A DNA stretch of 64,000 bases from Microbacterium arborescens (GTDB lineage: Bacteria; Actinomycetota; Actinomycetes; Actinomycetales; Microbacteriaceae), in the NCBI RefSeq assembly GCF_030369635.1, contig NZ_CP128474.1:3162001-3226000 (forward strand), read 5' to 3'. A program made the translations under genes and the position numbers. Below, one piece after another: positions 41,190 to 50,412 of this stretch (its first letter is position 1; the number at the start of each line of letters is the position of its first letter). The notes below the pieces were generated by a model. The model had not been told where the DNA came from, searched no databases, and saw only the letters and a program-made list of their open reading frames with translations.

Positions 41190-42814
41190 TGCCCGCCGCC
41201 GTCACCTCGCTCTGGACCCGCCTGCGCGCGACGATCGCCGGGTTCACCCTCGCCCAGCGCACGATCGCGATCATCGGCATCGCGGTGCTCGCGATGGGTG
41301 TGTTCGCCCTGGCGAGCTGGATGTCGCGTCCGACCCTCACCCCGCTGTTCTCGGGGCTGTCGGCCTCCGACGCCAGCGCTGTCGTCGAGCAGCTGCGCTC
41401 CGGCTCGATCCCCTACGAGCTGACCGACGGGGGCTCGACCGTGCTCGTGCCCGAGACCGCCGTCTACGAGCAGCGCCTCGCGGCCGCGGCGGCCGGCCTG
41501 CCCAGCGCGGAGTCATCGGGGTACTCGCTGTTCGACAAGATGGGCGTGACGAGCTCGGAGTTCCAGCAGTCGGTCACGTACAAGCGTGCGATCGAAGGCG
41601 AGCTCGCCCGCACGATCGGCGCTCTCGAGAACGTGACGACGGCCTCGGTCCAGCTCGCCCTGCCCGAAGAGAGCGTGTTCGTCTCGCAGAAGATCGAGCC
41701 CACGGCATCCGTGTTCATCGAGACGTCCCGCGGGGTCGCCTTGCCACCCGAACAGGTCGAGGCCATCGTTCACCTGACCTCGGCGGCCGTGAGCGGGATG
41801 AAGCCCGAGAACGTCGCGGTCGTCGACGCCGCCGGCCGCACCCTCTCGGCGATCGGCGGCGATGCCACGCGCAACGCCGACCAGCAGGCCGGGGCATACG
41901 AGACCCGCATGGCCGCGAGCGTGCAGCAGATGCTCGACACCGTGCTCGGCACCGGCAACGCGACCGTCTCGGTCGCCGCCGAGATGCAGCAGGCCGCGAC
42001 CGAGCGCGTCGACGAGACCTACACGCCGGTCGAGGGCGCCCTGCCGGCCACCGAGGAATCGAGCACCGAGAGCTACACGGGCACGGGTGGTCAGACCGGC
42101 GTCCTGGGCGCGGAGCTGCCCGCGGGCGTCGGCGGCGCCGGCACCTACGAGTCGACGCAGACGAACCGGTCGAACGTCGTGAACAAGACCGTCGAGAGCA
42201 CCTCGACCCCGGCGGGGTCCGTCGCGCGGCAGACCGTCGCCGTCGCGGTCAACGCCGACGGCACCGACGTCGTCGACGTCGCTCAGCTCGAAGCCCTCGT
42301 GATGTCGGCCGCCGGAATCGACCGCGCCCGCGGCGACCAGGTGACCGTCGAGCTCGTCGCGTTCAGCGATCAGGGCGCCGCGGCCGCCCAGGCGGCTCTC
42401 GACGCCGCTCGCGAGGCCGAGGAGTCCGAACGCTCCGCCGAGACGCTCCGCACCGCGATCGTCGCCGCCGTCGTCGTGCTCGGGCTCATCGGAGCGACGA
42501 TCGCCGGTATCGTCATCGTCCGCCGCCGTCGCGCGGCCGCCGAGGACGAGTCGGTGCTGACTCTGACCCCTGTCGACGAGCCGCTCGACCGATTCGACGC
42601 GCTCACCCGCGGCCTCGCGACCCCGCTCCTCGACGAGGCGCCCACGGTGCCGCTGCCCGCGATGGCGGTCGACCCGGAGCCCGAACCCGACCCGGAGCCC
42701 GTACAGGTCGCGCTCGACCGCCGTCGCGCCGAGATCGGCGACTTCGCCCGCCGCGACCCCGCCCGCACCGCCGACCTGCTGCGCCGGCTCGTCCGGGACT
42801 CGACCGACGCATGA
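41189..42814 (+). CDS. fliF: Flagellar MS-ring protein FliF
   Basis: 541 residues with a first membrane helix (about 24-46), the YscJ/FliF ring-building region with TPLFSGLSASDASAVVEQL and FQQSVTYKRAIEGELARTI, the TVSVAAEMQQAATERVDETY core, and a second membrane helix (about 415-440). The cytoplasmic C-terminal tail (GDFARRDPARTADLLRRLVRDS) docks FliG. It is the foundation of the basal body in the membrane. The stop overlaps fliG by 4 bases. Confidence 0.95.
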   Translation: MPAAVTSLWTRLRATIAGFTLAQRTIAIIGIAVLAMGVFALASWMSRPTLTPLFSGLSASDASAVVEQLRSGSIPYELTDGGSTVLVPETAVYEQRLAAAAAGLPSAESSGYSLFDKMGVTSSEFQQSVTYKRAIEGELARTIGALENVTTASVQLALPEESVFVSQKIEPTASVFIETSRGVALPPEQVEAIVHLTSAAVSGMKPENVAVVDAAGRTLSAIGGDATRNADQQAGAYETRMAASVQQMLDTVLGTGNATVSVAAEMQQAATERVDETYTPVEGALPATEESSTESYTGTGGQTGVLGAELPAGVGGAGTYESTQTNRSNVVNKTVESTSTPAGSVARQTVAVAVNADGTDVVDVAQLEALVMSAAGIDRARGDQVTVELVAFSDQGAAAAQAALDAAREAEESERSAETLRTAIVAAVVVLGLIGATIAGIVIVRRRRAAAEDESVLTLTPVDEPLDRFDALTRGLATPLLDEAPTVPLPAMAVDPEPEPDPEPVQVALDRRRAEIGDFARRDPARTADLLRRLVRDSTDA

Positions 42815-43812
42815 GCGAACTCACCGGAACCCAGACGGCGGCCGTGGTCATCATGAACCTCGACCGGGCGCAGGCCGTCGAGGTGCTCAAGCACCTCTCC
42901 GACGACGAGGCCGAGGCGATCGCGGCGGAGATCATCCGGCTGCGCGACCTCGACCTCGAGACCACGCGCGATGCGCTCACCGATTTCCAACGGGTCGTTC
43001 GGGGACACCTGCCGCCCGTCCGCGGCGGACGCGACCTGGCCACGGGTCTGCTCGAGGCCTCGCTCGGTCCCGAACGCGCCGCGGGGGTGCTGACGAAGGT
43101 GTCGTCGTCGATGACGAGCTCGTCGTTCGAGTTCCTCACCGCCGTCGAACCGGCCCAGGTCGCGAGCATCCTCGACGGCGAGCTTCCCCAGACCGTCGCG
43201 CTCGTCATCGCGCATCTGCCCGTGGAGCGCGCGGCGGCCGTCCTGGCCGAGATCACCGACCCGGCCCGCACCGACGTCGCCCAGGCGATCGCGACGATGG
43301 GGACCGCGTCGCAGGATGCCGTCGCAGTCGTCGCAACCGCGCTGCGCGCGCGCTCGGGAGCGCTGACCACACGCGATGCCCGCGAGACCCTCGGCGGCGT
43401 GCAGCCCCTGGTCGACATCATCAACCGGTCGGATGCGACCGTCGAGAAGGCGCTGCTCGCGAGCATCGAGGCGCGCGACAGCGCTTTGGCCGAAGACATC
43501 CGCTCGCGCATGTTCACCTTCGCCGACATCGTCGTGCTCGACGACCGTGACGCGCAGCGCGTTCTGCGTGGCATCGACGTGCGCGTGCTCGCCCTCGCGC
43601 TGAAGGGCTCGTCGGGTCCCGTCGCAGACGTCATCCTCCGCAACATGACCGAACGCAACCGCGAGGCGCTGCAAGAGGAGTCGCGCCTGCTCGGCACCGT
43701 GCGCGTCTCGCAGGTCGAGGAGGCCCGCGCGGCGATCGTCCGGACCATCCGCGAGCTCGAGGCCGCCGGCGACATCCGGGTGCAGCGGGTCGAGGAGGAG
43801 TATGTCGTCTGA
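42811..43812 (+). CDS. fliG: Flagellar motor switch protein FliG
   Basis: 333 residues, standard length. TQTAAVVIMNLDRAQAVEVLKHLSDDEAEAI opens the FliF-binding domain, the middle has the EPAQVASILDGELPQTVALVIAHLP repeat, and the torque-generating C-terminal domain contains MFTFADIVVLDDRDAQRVLRGID with its conserved charged residues. It couples MotA to rotor rotation. The end overlaps fliH by 11 bases. Confidence 0.95.
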   Translation: MSELTGTQTAAVVIMNLDRAQAVEVLKHLSDDEAEAIAAEIIRLRDLDLETTRDALTDFQRVVRGHLPPVRGGRDLATGLLEASLGPERAAGVLTKVSSSMTSSSFEFLTAVEPAQVASILDGELPQTVALVIAHLPVERAAAVLAEITDPARTDVAQAIATMGTASQDAVAVVATALRARSGALTTRDARETLGGVQPLVDIINRSDATVEKALLASIEARDSALAEDIRSRMFTFADIVVLDDRDAQRVLRGIDVRVLALALKGSSGPVADVILRNMTERNREALQEESRLLGTVRVSQVEEARAAIVRTIRELEAAGDIRVQRVEEEYVV

Positions 43813-44419
43813 CGCCTTCACCCGCCTCGAGATCCCTCGACTGTCGGGGCCGTCGCTCACCGACGAACGCGACCGGGCCCGCGCCCGCGGTCACGCTGCC
43901 GGGTACGCCGAGGGGATGCGGCTGGCCGCGGCCCACGCCGCGCGGGAAGCCGCCGAACGCGACGCGCGCGAGGCTGCCGCGACCGCGTCCGAGCGCGCAC
44001 GCGTGGCCGCCGCCATCGCTGCGGTCGAGCGCGCATCCGACCGGTTCGACGCCCGCGCGGCGGAACTGACCGCCCCGGCGGTCGCGGACCTGCACGCGAT
44101 GGCGATCGAGCTGGCGCAGGCGATCGTCGAGCGCGAACTCTCGGATTCCGTGCGGTCGGCGCTCACGACCGCGGCTCGGATCGAGAACGCTGTGGCTGAC
44201 GTCGAGGCTCCGGAAGTGCGCGTGGTGCGACTCAACCCTGCCGACGCGGACGTCGTCACCTCTGCCCTCGCCGAGACGCTGCCGCGATCGGTGGCGTTCG
44301 AGGTCGACCCCGACCTGGCGCCCGGCGACGCGACGATCCGACTCGCCGACGGTGCGATCGATCTGCGGATCGCAGCCGCGTTCGCGCGGGCCCGCCGTGC
44401 CCTCGAGGAGCGCGCGTGA
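43802..44419 (+). CDS. fliH: Flagellar assembly protein FliH
   Basis: 205 residues. An Arg/Ala-rich coiled coil (about 25-80, with the GHAAGYAEGMR small-residue repeat) is followed by a globular C-terminal domain (DLHAMAIELAQAIVERELSDS ... PGDATIRLADGAIDLRIAAAF). It regulates the FliI ATPase at the export gate. The ATG lies inside the end of fliG and the stop overlaps fliI. Confidence 0.9.
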   Translation: MSSDAFTRLEIPRLSGPSLTDERDRARARGHAAGYAEGMRLAAAHAAREAAERDAREAAATASERARVAAAIAAVERASDRFDARAAELTAPAVADLHAMAIELAQAIVERELSDSVRSALTTAARIENAVADVEAPEVRVVRLNPADADVVTSALAETLPRSVAFEVDPDLAPGDATIRLADGAIDLRIAAAFARARRALEERA

Positions 44420-45750
44420 GCGGGGGCTGGCCGGCGGTCATCGAGGCGGTGAGACCGATCCGGACCGGCGCGGTCTCGCGGATCGTCGGGCTCGGTGTCG
44501 ACATCCGCGGCGTGCACGGGGCGGTGGGCGATCTCGTCGAGCTCGGCGGGCAGACCGGCGGTGGGGCCATCGGCGGTGGGACCCCCGGCATACCCGCGGA
44601 GGTCGTCGCCGCCGACCGCGGCGTCCTGCGCTGCATGCCGCTCGGAGTCACCGACGGGCTGCGGGTCGGCGACCCGGTCCGCGCCCTCGCCGGCCGTGCC
44701 CGAGTGCCGGTCGGATCCGCTGCGCTCGGGCGCGTGCTCGACGGCCTGGGTCGCCCCATCGACGGGCGCGGCCCCCTCGTCGCCCCGCGCGTCGACCTCG
44801 ACCATGCGCCTCCCTCTGCGATGGGGCGCGAACGCATCACCGACCCGCTCATCACCGGGGTCCGCGCGATCGACACGCTCACCCCCCTCGGCCGCGGCCA
44901 GCGCGTGGGCCTGTTCGCCGGGTCGGGTGTCGGCAAATCGTCGCTGCTGTCGATGATCGCGCGCGGGTCGTCGGCCACAGCCAACGTCATCGCCCTCGTC
45001 GGCGAGCGCGGGCGAGAGGTGCGGGAGTTCCTCGAAGACGACCTCGGCCCCGACGGTCTCGCCCGCTCGGTCGTCGTCGTCTCGACATCCGATCAGCCGG
45101 CCATGGCGCGGCTGCGGGCCGCGTCCACCGCGACACGCATCGCCGAGTCGTTCCGCGACGAGGGGCAGCACGTGGTCCTCATGATGGACTCGCTCACCCG
45201 AGTCGCCATGGCCCAGCGCGAGATCGGACTCGCCGCCGGCGAACCGCCCGCGACGCGCGGCTACCCGCCCTCCACCTTTCCCGTGCTCGCGCGTCTGCTC
45301 GAACGCGCCGGCACCGATTGCCGCGGGTCGATCACGGGCATCTACACGGTGCTCGTCGAGGGAGACGACCACAACGAACCCGTCGCCGACACCGTGCGGT
45401 CGATCCTCGACGGGCACCTCGTGCTCGATCGGACGCTCGCCGTCACCGGCCATCACCCGGCGATCGACGTCCTGGGCTCGGTGTCGCGGCTCGCCGGCAA
45501 GGTCGCGACCGGTGAGCAGCGCCGCCTCGCGACGACGCTGCGGTCGGTGCTCGCCGCGCGCCAAGAGGCGCAAGACCTCATCGGTGTCGGCGCGTACCAG
45601 TCGGGAGCGAACCCGCGGGTCGATGCCGCCGTGGCGTCCGCGCGCGCGATCGACGCCTTCCTCCGCCAGGATCTCGACGACCGCTCCCCCGCGGGCGAGT
45701 CGTGGCGCCGGCTCGGCGAACTCGTCGCATCGTTCGGAGACGTCTCATGA
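44416..45750 (+). CDS. fliI: Flagellum-specific export ATPase FliI
   Basis: 444 residues of the F1-ATPase-like family. Walker A GSGVGKSSLL lies near residue 172-181, then VALVGERGREV-type segment (IALVGERGREVREF), Walker B HVVLMMDSLTRVAMAQREIGLA, and the type III ATPase segment PPATRGYPPSTFPVLARLLER. It energises unfolding and export of flagellar substrates with FliH and FliJ. Start is GTG at 44416, overlapping fliH; the stop overlaps fliJ. Confidence 0.96.
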   Translation: MSGGWPAVIEAVRPIRTGAVSRIVGLGVDIRGVHGAVGDLVELGGQTGGGAIGGGTPGIPAEVVAADRGVLRCMPLGVTDGLRVGDPVRALAGRARVPVGSAALGRVLDGLGRPIDGRGPLVAPRVDLDHAPPSAMGRERITDPLITGVRAIDTLTPLGRGQRVGLFAGSGVGKSSLLSMIARGSSATANVIALVGERGREVREFLEDDLGPDGLARSVVVVSTSDQPAMARLRAASTATRIAESFRDEGQHVVLMMDSLTRVAMAQREIGLAAGEPPATRGYPPSTFPVLARLLERAGTDCRGSITGIYTVLVEGDDHNEPVADTVRSILDGHLVLDRTLAVTGHHPAIDVLGSVSRLAGKVATGEQRRLATTLRSVLAARQEAQDLIGVGAYQSGANPRVDAAVASARAIDAFLRQDLDDRSPAGESWRRLGELVASFGDVS

Positions 45751-46187
45751 AGCGCGGCTTCCCCCTGGCCGGACTGCTGCGCATCCGCGGCATCCAGCAG
45801 CGCGCCGCCGCAGCGCACCTCTCGCGCGCGGCGATGGAGCAGCAGCGCACCGAGGCACGTGACCGGCAGCTGCGTGCAGCGCTGACGACGTCGGCCGACA
45901 CCCCGGGCGACGTCCGCACCCTCGCGGCTCTCGCCGCCAGTCGTGCGGCCGCCCGCAGCCTGCTGACCGACCTCGACACGCTCCGCAGCGCGCAGCGCGA
46001 CGAGGTCGACGCGGCGCGCGCCCGGTTCACCGACGCCCGTCGGGCGGAGCAGGGCATCGAACGGCTGGCCGACGCTTTCCACGATCGAGAGCGCGCGAGA
46101 CGGGATGCCGCCGAGCAGGCCGTGCTCGACGAGGTCGCGCTGCGCTCGACGGCTGACGACTATCCGGCACCGGAGGAGACGTCGTGA
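45747..46187 (+). CDS. fliJ: Flagellar export protein FliJ
   Basis: 146 residues forming one long coiled coil rich in Ala, Arg and Gln (FPLAGLLRIRGIQQRAAAAHL at the start, RAEQGIERLADAFHDRERARRDAAEQAVLDE near the end), as expected for FliJ. It lies between fliI and fliK with overlaps at both ends. Sequence conservation in this family is low, so context carries much of the call. Confidence 0.8.
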   Translation: MKRGFPLAGLLRIRGIQQRAAAAHLSRAAMEQQRTEARDRQLRAALTTSADTPGDVRTLAALAASRAAARSLLTDLDTLRSAQRDEVDAARARFTDARRAEQGIERLADAFHDRERARRDAAEQAVLDEVALRSTADDYPAPEETS

Positions 46188-47599
46188 ATCTGTGGGGAAT
46201 CACCCCCGGGGCGACGGTCGCGGTCGCGCGTCCTCGCGGCGGGCCGAACGATGGCGGCGACGACGGTGCGGTGGCCGCGGATGTCTTCGCGCTCGTACTC
46301 GCCGGACAGACCGCGACCGCGCCGATGGGCGGCGAGGACGCCTCCGGGGTCGGTCGGGATGTCGCCGGGCTCGGATCCGAGGTCGAGGCCGGGGTCGGGT
46401 CCGGGGTCGAGGCGGCGACCGGGGAACTCGCGGCGATGGCCGCGCCCGCGGCGCCTCGGGCGGGTTCGAATGCAGCCGGCGTCGGGGATGCCGGTGTCTC
46501 CGGCGATCCGGTGGTCGGGAGTGCGATCAGCGGGAACCCCGTCGTCGGAGACGCCGTCAGCGGGAACACCGTCAGCGGGAGTGCCGTCAGCGGAGACGTG
46601 ATCGCGGAAGAGGCAGGGGCGACGGCCACCGCGAAGGATGCTTCCGGGGTCGCTGCCGACCCGAGCCTGATCCCGTCTTCCGACGTCCCGCAGCTCGGGG
46701 CCGACCGAGCGGGAGCGGCAACGCGAGAGACCGCCGTGGCGGCGACGTTCTCGGCAGCGGTGACGGAAGCGACGACGGCATCAGCAGCAGCAGGGGCGAC
46801 AACAGCGACGGCAGGAGCAGCGGGATCCGGCACGACAGCAGGCGCCGGCGCGGATGTGCGCACAGCGTCGGTCGTCGTCGCGTCCGAGGCCACGGATGCG
46901 TTCACCTCCGACGCGGCGAGCGTTCAGCCCGGCGCCCCCGAGGCCCCGCAGGCCACGCGAGTCGACGCGGCCTCGCCGTCGACGCCTACGCCTCCTGCGG
47001 GCGTGACCGCGGCATCCCCTGCTCCGATACCGACGCCGACGCAGCTCGGATCGGCACCATCCTCCGCGGCCGCACCTCCCGCGCCGACGGCCGCGCCGCC
47101 TCTCGCACCGCAGCTGCGCGCGCCCGTGCTGTCACTCGTCACCGCCGAGCCCGGACGTCACGCCATGGTGCTGCGCGTCTCACCCGAGAGCCTCGGACCG
47201 ATCACCGTCACGGCGCACATCTCCGGATCTGCCGTCACCGTCGAGCTCGCCACCGGCACGCCGGCGGCGCACGAGGCGATCCGCGCGCTCCTGGGCGAGC
47301 TGCGGCGCGATCTCGCCGCGCTCGCACCCTTCTCGTCCGTCAGCCTCGCCGCGGGCGACGACCCGTCGCCGACACCGTCGTCGCTGCCGACCGTCGGCCA
47401 CCAGGCCACACCGAGCGGTCCGGGCGGTTTCGGCGCGCAGACATCCGGAGGCGGCTCGTCCGGCGGAGCATCCCCGCAGACCCCCGGCGTGCACGGCAAC
47501 GAGCACACCGGTCGTGCGTCCGACCCCGACGACACCGGCATCGCCGTGCCCCACCGCCCCGCGCCTCTCGAGGCCGGCCGCATCGACCTCTACGCCTGA
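46184..47599 (+). CDS. fliK: Flagellar hook-length control protein FliK
   Basis: 471 residues, GTG start overlapping the fliJ stop. Residues about 20-300 are low-complexity Ala/Gly/Ser/Thr sequence with short repeats such as SGNTVSGSAVSGD, the molecular-ruler part. The Flg_hook domain (about 325-400) shows the family pattern LRVSPESLGPITVTAHISG and HEAIRALLGELRRDLAALA. It measures hook length and switches export specificity through FlhB. Repeats in the ruler could vary between strains. Confidence 0.85.
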   Translation: MNLWGITPGATVAVARPRGGPNDGGDDGAVAADVFALVLAGQTATAPMGGEDASGVGRDVAGLGSEVEAGVGSGVEAATGELAAMAAPAAPRAGSNAAGVGDAGVSGDPVVGSAISGNPVVGDAVSGNTVSGSAVSGDVIAEEAGATATAKDASGVAADPSLIPSSDVPQLGADRAGAATRETAVAATFSAAVTEATTASAAAGATTATAGAAGSGTTAGAGADVRTASVVVASEATDAFTSDAASVQPGAPEAPQATRVDAASPSTPTPPAGVTAASPAPIPTPTQLGSAPSSAAAPPAPTAAPPLAPQLRAPVLSLVTAEPGRHAMVLRVSPESLGPITVTAHISGSAVTVELATGTPAAHEAIRALLGELRRDLAALAPFSSVSLAAGDDPSPTPSSLPTVGHQATPSGPGGFGAQTSGGGSSGGASPQTPGVHGNEHTGRASDPDDTGIAVPHRPAPLEAGRIDLYA

Positions 47600-47612
47600 A
47601 TCGGAGAATCCC

Positions 47613-48059
47613 ATGAGCAGCATTCCGCCCGTCGGCGTCGTGGGCGCCACGCCCACGGCATCCCCTCCCCCCGCCGCCCCGAAGCAGACGCTCGACTCGG
47701 AGGTCTTCCTGCAACTGCTCGTCGCGCAGATGAAGAACCAGGACCCGAGCTCGCCGCTCGACACCAACGAGATGATGGCGCAGACGACGCAGCTCGCGAT
47801 GATGGAGCAGCTCGTCGCGCTCACCACGACCTCGTCGGAGCATTTCGCGCTCACGATGCGCCAGACCGCCGCCGCGCTCGTCGGGCAACAGGCCTCGTAC
47901 GTCGACGCGGACGGCACGACCCGCAGCGGTCGCGTGACCCAGGTGTCGTTCGAGAAGGGCGTCCCGCTCGTCACGATCGGCGGCACCGCCGTGCCCCTCG
48001 ACGTCGTGTCGGGGATCTCCGTGACGGATGCCGCAGCGCCCGCGGCATCCGCATCCTGA
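47613..48059 (+). CDS. flgD: Flagellar hook capping protein FlgD
   Basis: 148 residues, a short FlgD. The hallmark VFLQLLVAQMKNQDPSSPLDTNEMMAQTTQLAMMEQL lies at about 31-67. The C-terminal part is small and beta-rich, so the usual second FlnI/Tudor-like domain is reduced. It caps the growing hook. ATG 13 bases after the fliK stop. Confidence 0.93.
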   Translation: MSSIPPVGVVGATPTASPPPAAPKQTLDSEVFLQLLVAQMKNQDPSSPLDTNEMMAQTTQLAMMEQLVALTTTSSEHFALTMRQTAAALVGQQASYVDADGTTRSGRVTQVSFEKGVPLVTIGGTAVPLDVVSGISVTDAAAPAASAS

Positions 48060-48147
48060 ATCACCTCGCCGACGCCCCGCCCCTCGCCCCCGCGCATCCC
48101 GCCAGTCCCACCGAAAACGTCAGCCCCCCCTCACCGAAGGACACACC

Positions 48148-49308
48148 ATGCTCCGCTCGCTCTACGCCGGCATCTCCGGCCTCCGCTCGCACCAGACCAT
48201 GCTCGATGTGACGGGCAACAACATCGCCAACGTCAACACCGTGGGGTTCAAGGCGGGATCGGTCCAGTTCCAGGACACGCTCTCGCAGATCGTGCAGAAC
48301 TCCCGCGCGGCGCAGGCCGGCGCCGGCGGCACGAACGCCGCTCAGGTGGGCCTGGGCACCCAGGTCGCCGCCGTCCGCACCAACTTCACGCAGGGGTCGC
48401 AGCAGGCCACCGGCGTGCCCACCGACCTCATGATCGCCGGCGACGGCTTCTTCGTCGTGCGCAACGGTGCCGAGACGCTCTACACGCGCAACGGCTCGTT
48501 CGGCTTCGACTCCGCCGGTCGCCTGACCACCAAGGACGGCGCGCTGGTCCAGGGCTGGACCAGCGTCGACGGCGTCGTGCCGACGGGCGGGCCGGTCGGC
48601 AACATCGCCCTCCCCGTCGGCGCGACCTCGCCCGGGCGGCGCACCGAGAACGCCAGCGTCACCGGCAACCTGCCCTCCGGCGCCGCCGTCGGCGAGAAGC
48701 TCGTGCGCGATGTGACCGTGTACGACGCGCAGGGCGAATCGCGGCAGCTCGCGCTGACCTTCACGCGCACCGCGCGCGGCTGGGATGTCACCGACGGCGC
48801 CGCGACGACGCAGCTCGCCTTCACCGACGGACGCCTGACCACGACGCCCGCCACCATCACCTCGGGGGGTGTCGCCGTAGACCTCTCGGCCATCACCGGT
48901 TACGCCGACCTCAGCACCGTCAAGCTCGGCGGGCAGGACGGTCGCGCGCCCGGCAGCCTCGTCTCGTACACCCTGTCGGCCGACGGCAGCCTCGTCGGCG
49001 CGTTCAGCAACGGGGCGACCTCGGTGCTCGCGCAGATCGCGCTCGCATCGTTCGACAACCCCGAGGGGCTCGAGAAGGCCGGCTCGTCGCAGTATCGCGC
49101 CGGAGCGAACTCGGGCGCGGCCGCGGTCGGCACCGCGGGCACCGATGATCGCGGCGGGCTCGTCAGCGGGGCGCTGGAGATGTCGAACGTCGACCTCTCG
49201 CAGGAGTTCACGAACCTGATCGTCGCGCAGCGCGGATTCCAGGCGAACGCCCGCATCATCACCACGAGCGACGAGGTGCTGCAGGAGCTGACCAACCTCA
49301 AGCGCTGA
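48148..49308 (+). CDS. flgE: Flagellar hook protein FlgE
   Basis: 386 residues. N-terminal LRSLYAGISGLRSHQTMLDVTGNNIANVNTVGFKAG, the central DLMIAGDGFFVVRNGAETLYTRNGSFGFDSAGRL and the C-terminal DLSQEFTNLIVAQRGFQANARIITTSDEVLQEL identify FlgE. It builds the hook. GAAGGA precedes the ATG, and the 88-base spacer after flgD shows no promoter I can defend. It is the last gene of the flgB operon. No separate flgG or flgF is present in the island. Confidence 0.95.
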   Translation: MLRSLYAGISGLRSHQTMLDVTGNNIANVNTVGFKAGSVQFQDTLSQIVQNSRAAQAGAGGTNAAQVGLGTQVAAVRTNFTQGSQQATGVPTDLMIAGDGFFVVRNGAETLYTRNGSFGFDSAGRLTTKDGALVQGWTSVDGVVPTGGPVGNIALPVGATSPGRRTENASVTGNLPSGAAVGEKLVRDVTVYDAQGESRQLALTFTRTARGWDVTDGAATTQLAFTDGRLTTTPATITSGGVAVDLSAITGYADLSTVKLGGQDGRAPGSLVSYTLSADGSLVGAFSNGATSVLAQIALASFDNPEGLEKAGSSQYRAGANSGAAAVGTAGTDDRGGLVSGALEMSNVDLSQEFTNLIVAQRGFQANARIITTSDEVLQELTNLKR

Positions 49309-49322
49309 TCGCCGCAGCGCAC

Positions 49323-49396
49323 AACTCCTCGGAATCCCCGTGGGTTCGCCCGCATGACCCGCAGGCGGCGCCGGCTGCGACGGTCTCTGAGGAGTT
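49323..49396. terminator. Inverted repeat between flgE and the convergent gene
   Basis: AACTCCTC (49323-49330) and GAGGAGTT (49389-49396) can pair across a 58-base GC-rich loop. It is placed where a bidirectional terminator is expected, but the stem is short and no T-tract is seen. Confidence 0.35.
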
Positions 49397-49410
49397 GCGC
49401 GCGCGGCCGG

Positions 49411-50040
49411 TCAAAGCCACAGCGGGCGCGCTCGCGCTGATGCCGCGTCGAGCGCCTCCGCATCGAGCTCGGTGACCGTCTCGGGTATACCCCGGGCGGT
49501 CCACTCGACTCCGACCTCGAACGTCGCGCCGGGGGGCGTCGGCCAGACCCAGAACTCGCGCTCCCAGCTGTCGGCGTAGCCCTGCGGGCGGGCGAGTCCC
49601 TCGAGCACCGGCCCCTCGACCTGCGTATCGGTCACGTCGCCCCGCGCCCACGGCGAATCGTCCTGCGTCGTGACGGTGCGCCCGTCGGCGAAGCGGACTC
49701 CCCAGCGCAGGCCCGTCGGATCGAACCGCTCGTCGAGCTGACCTCGGCCGTGGGCGCGGTCAAGGTATCCCCAGATCCGCTGCCGCGCGAGCCGACCGGT
49801 CTCGGCGACACGCACCGCCACCCGCAGTGCCATGCCCTCTCGGTACACCCGCGCGAGGACGAGCGACACCACCGTGTCGGACGAGCGACCCACCTCCCGG
49901 TCGAGCGCCACGATCGCGGGCGCGACGTGCCACGGCGGGCCCATCCATGGCGGCATGTCGAGCGCCGGATGATCGTCGTCGGGGATGTCCCGCGGTGCGA
50001 CGGGTCGGAAGAACGAGGGCTGCGGTGACGACGCTGACAC
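49411..50040 (-). CDS. Uncharacterised protein, antisense-oriented within the flagellar island
   Basis: 209 residues from GTG at 50040, soluble, no signal peptide and no recognised motif. Notable segments are HPALDMPPWMGPPWHVAPAI and a Trp-rich end (SWEREFWVWPTPPGATFEVGVEWTARGI). It is the only minus-strand gene between fliA and csrA and diverges from the flbD promoter. TAGCGT lies seven bases before GTG and no ribosome-binding site is present, so a leaderless start is possible. Codon use looks like its neighbours. No flagellar role can be claimed. Confidence 0.65.
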   Translation of the reverse strand: MSASSPQPSFFRPVAPRDIPDDDHPALDMPPWMGPPWHVAPAIVALDREVGRSSDTVVSLVLARVYREGMALRVAVRVAETGRLARQRIWGYLDRAHGRGQLDERFDPTGLRWGVRFADGRTVTTQDDSPWARGDVTDTQVEGPVLEGLARPQGYADSWEREFWVWPTPPGATFEVGVEWTARGIPETVTELDAEALDAASARARPLWL

Positions 50041-50050
50041 GAGCGCAACG

Positions 50051-50078
50051 CTAACCGACCGCCGCGTCCTGCCGACAG
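50051..50078 (+). promoter_or_regulatory. Sigma-28 type promoter of flbD-motA-motB
   Basis: CTAAC (50051-50055), 15 bases, then GCCGACAG (50071-50078), one base different from the -10 of the other sites. Confidence 0.68.
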
Positions 50079-50145
50079 TCCTCTCGGAGCCGCCGTACCC
50101 GCGACGACCCCGATCCCCCACGCGCCGACCGACGAGAAGGGCGAC

Positions 50146-50412
50146 ATGATCGTTCTGACACGACTGAACCGCCACCGGTTCGCCGTGAACCCCGACCTCG
50201 TCGAACGCATCCAGGCGAGCCCGGATACGACGCTGACACTGGTCGACGGGGCGACGTTCGTCGTCGCCGAGACGATGGATGCCGTCATCCAGAGCATCGT
50301 CGATTTCCGCGCCCGCGTGCTCGCGACGGCGCTCGGCCATGCCGCGGCCTCCGGGTCGGCATCCGGTTCGGCCTCCGGGTCGGCCTCCCCGGTCACGGGG
50401 GGCGAGCGCTGA
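50146..50412 (+). CDS. flbD: FlbD family flagellar protein
   Basis: 88 residues. The first 60 residues are a complete FlbD/FlrD domain (IVLTRLNRHRFAVNPDLVERIQASPDTTLTLVDG ... ETMDAVIQSIVDFRARV). The tail is a low-complexity Gly-Ser-Ala repeat (GSASGSASGSAS). The small domain commonly precedes motA in Gram-positive clusters; its biochemical role is unclear. The stop shares bases with the motA start (TGATG). Confidence 0.88.
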   Translation: MIVLTRLNRHRFAVNPDLVERIQASPDTTLTLVDGATFVVAETMDAVIQSIVDFRARVLATALGHAAASGSASGSASGSASPVTGGER

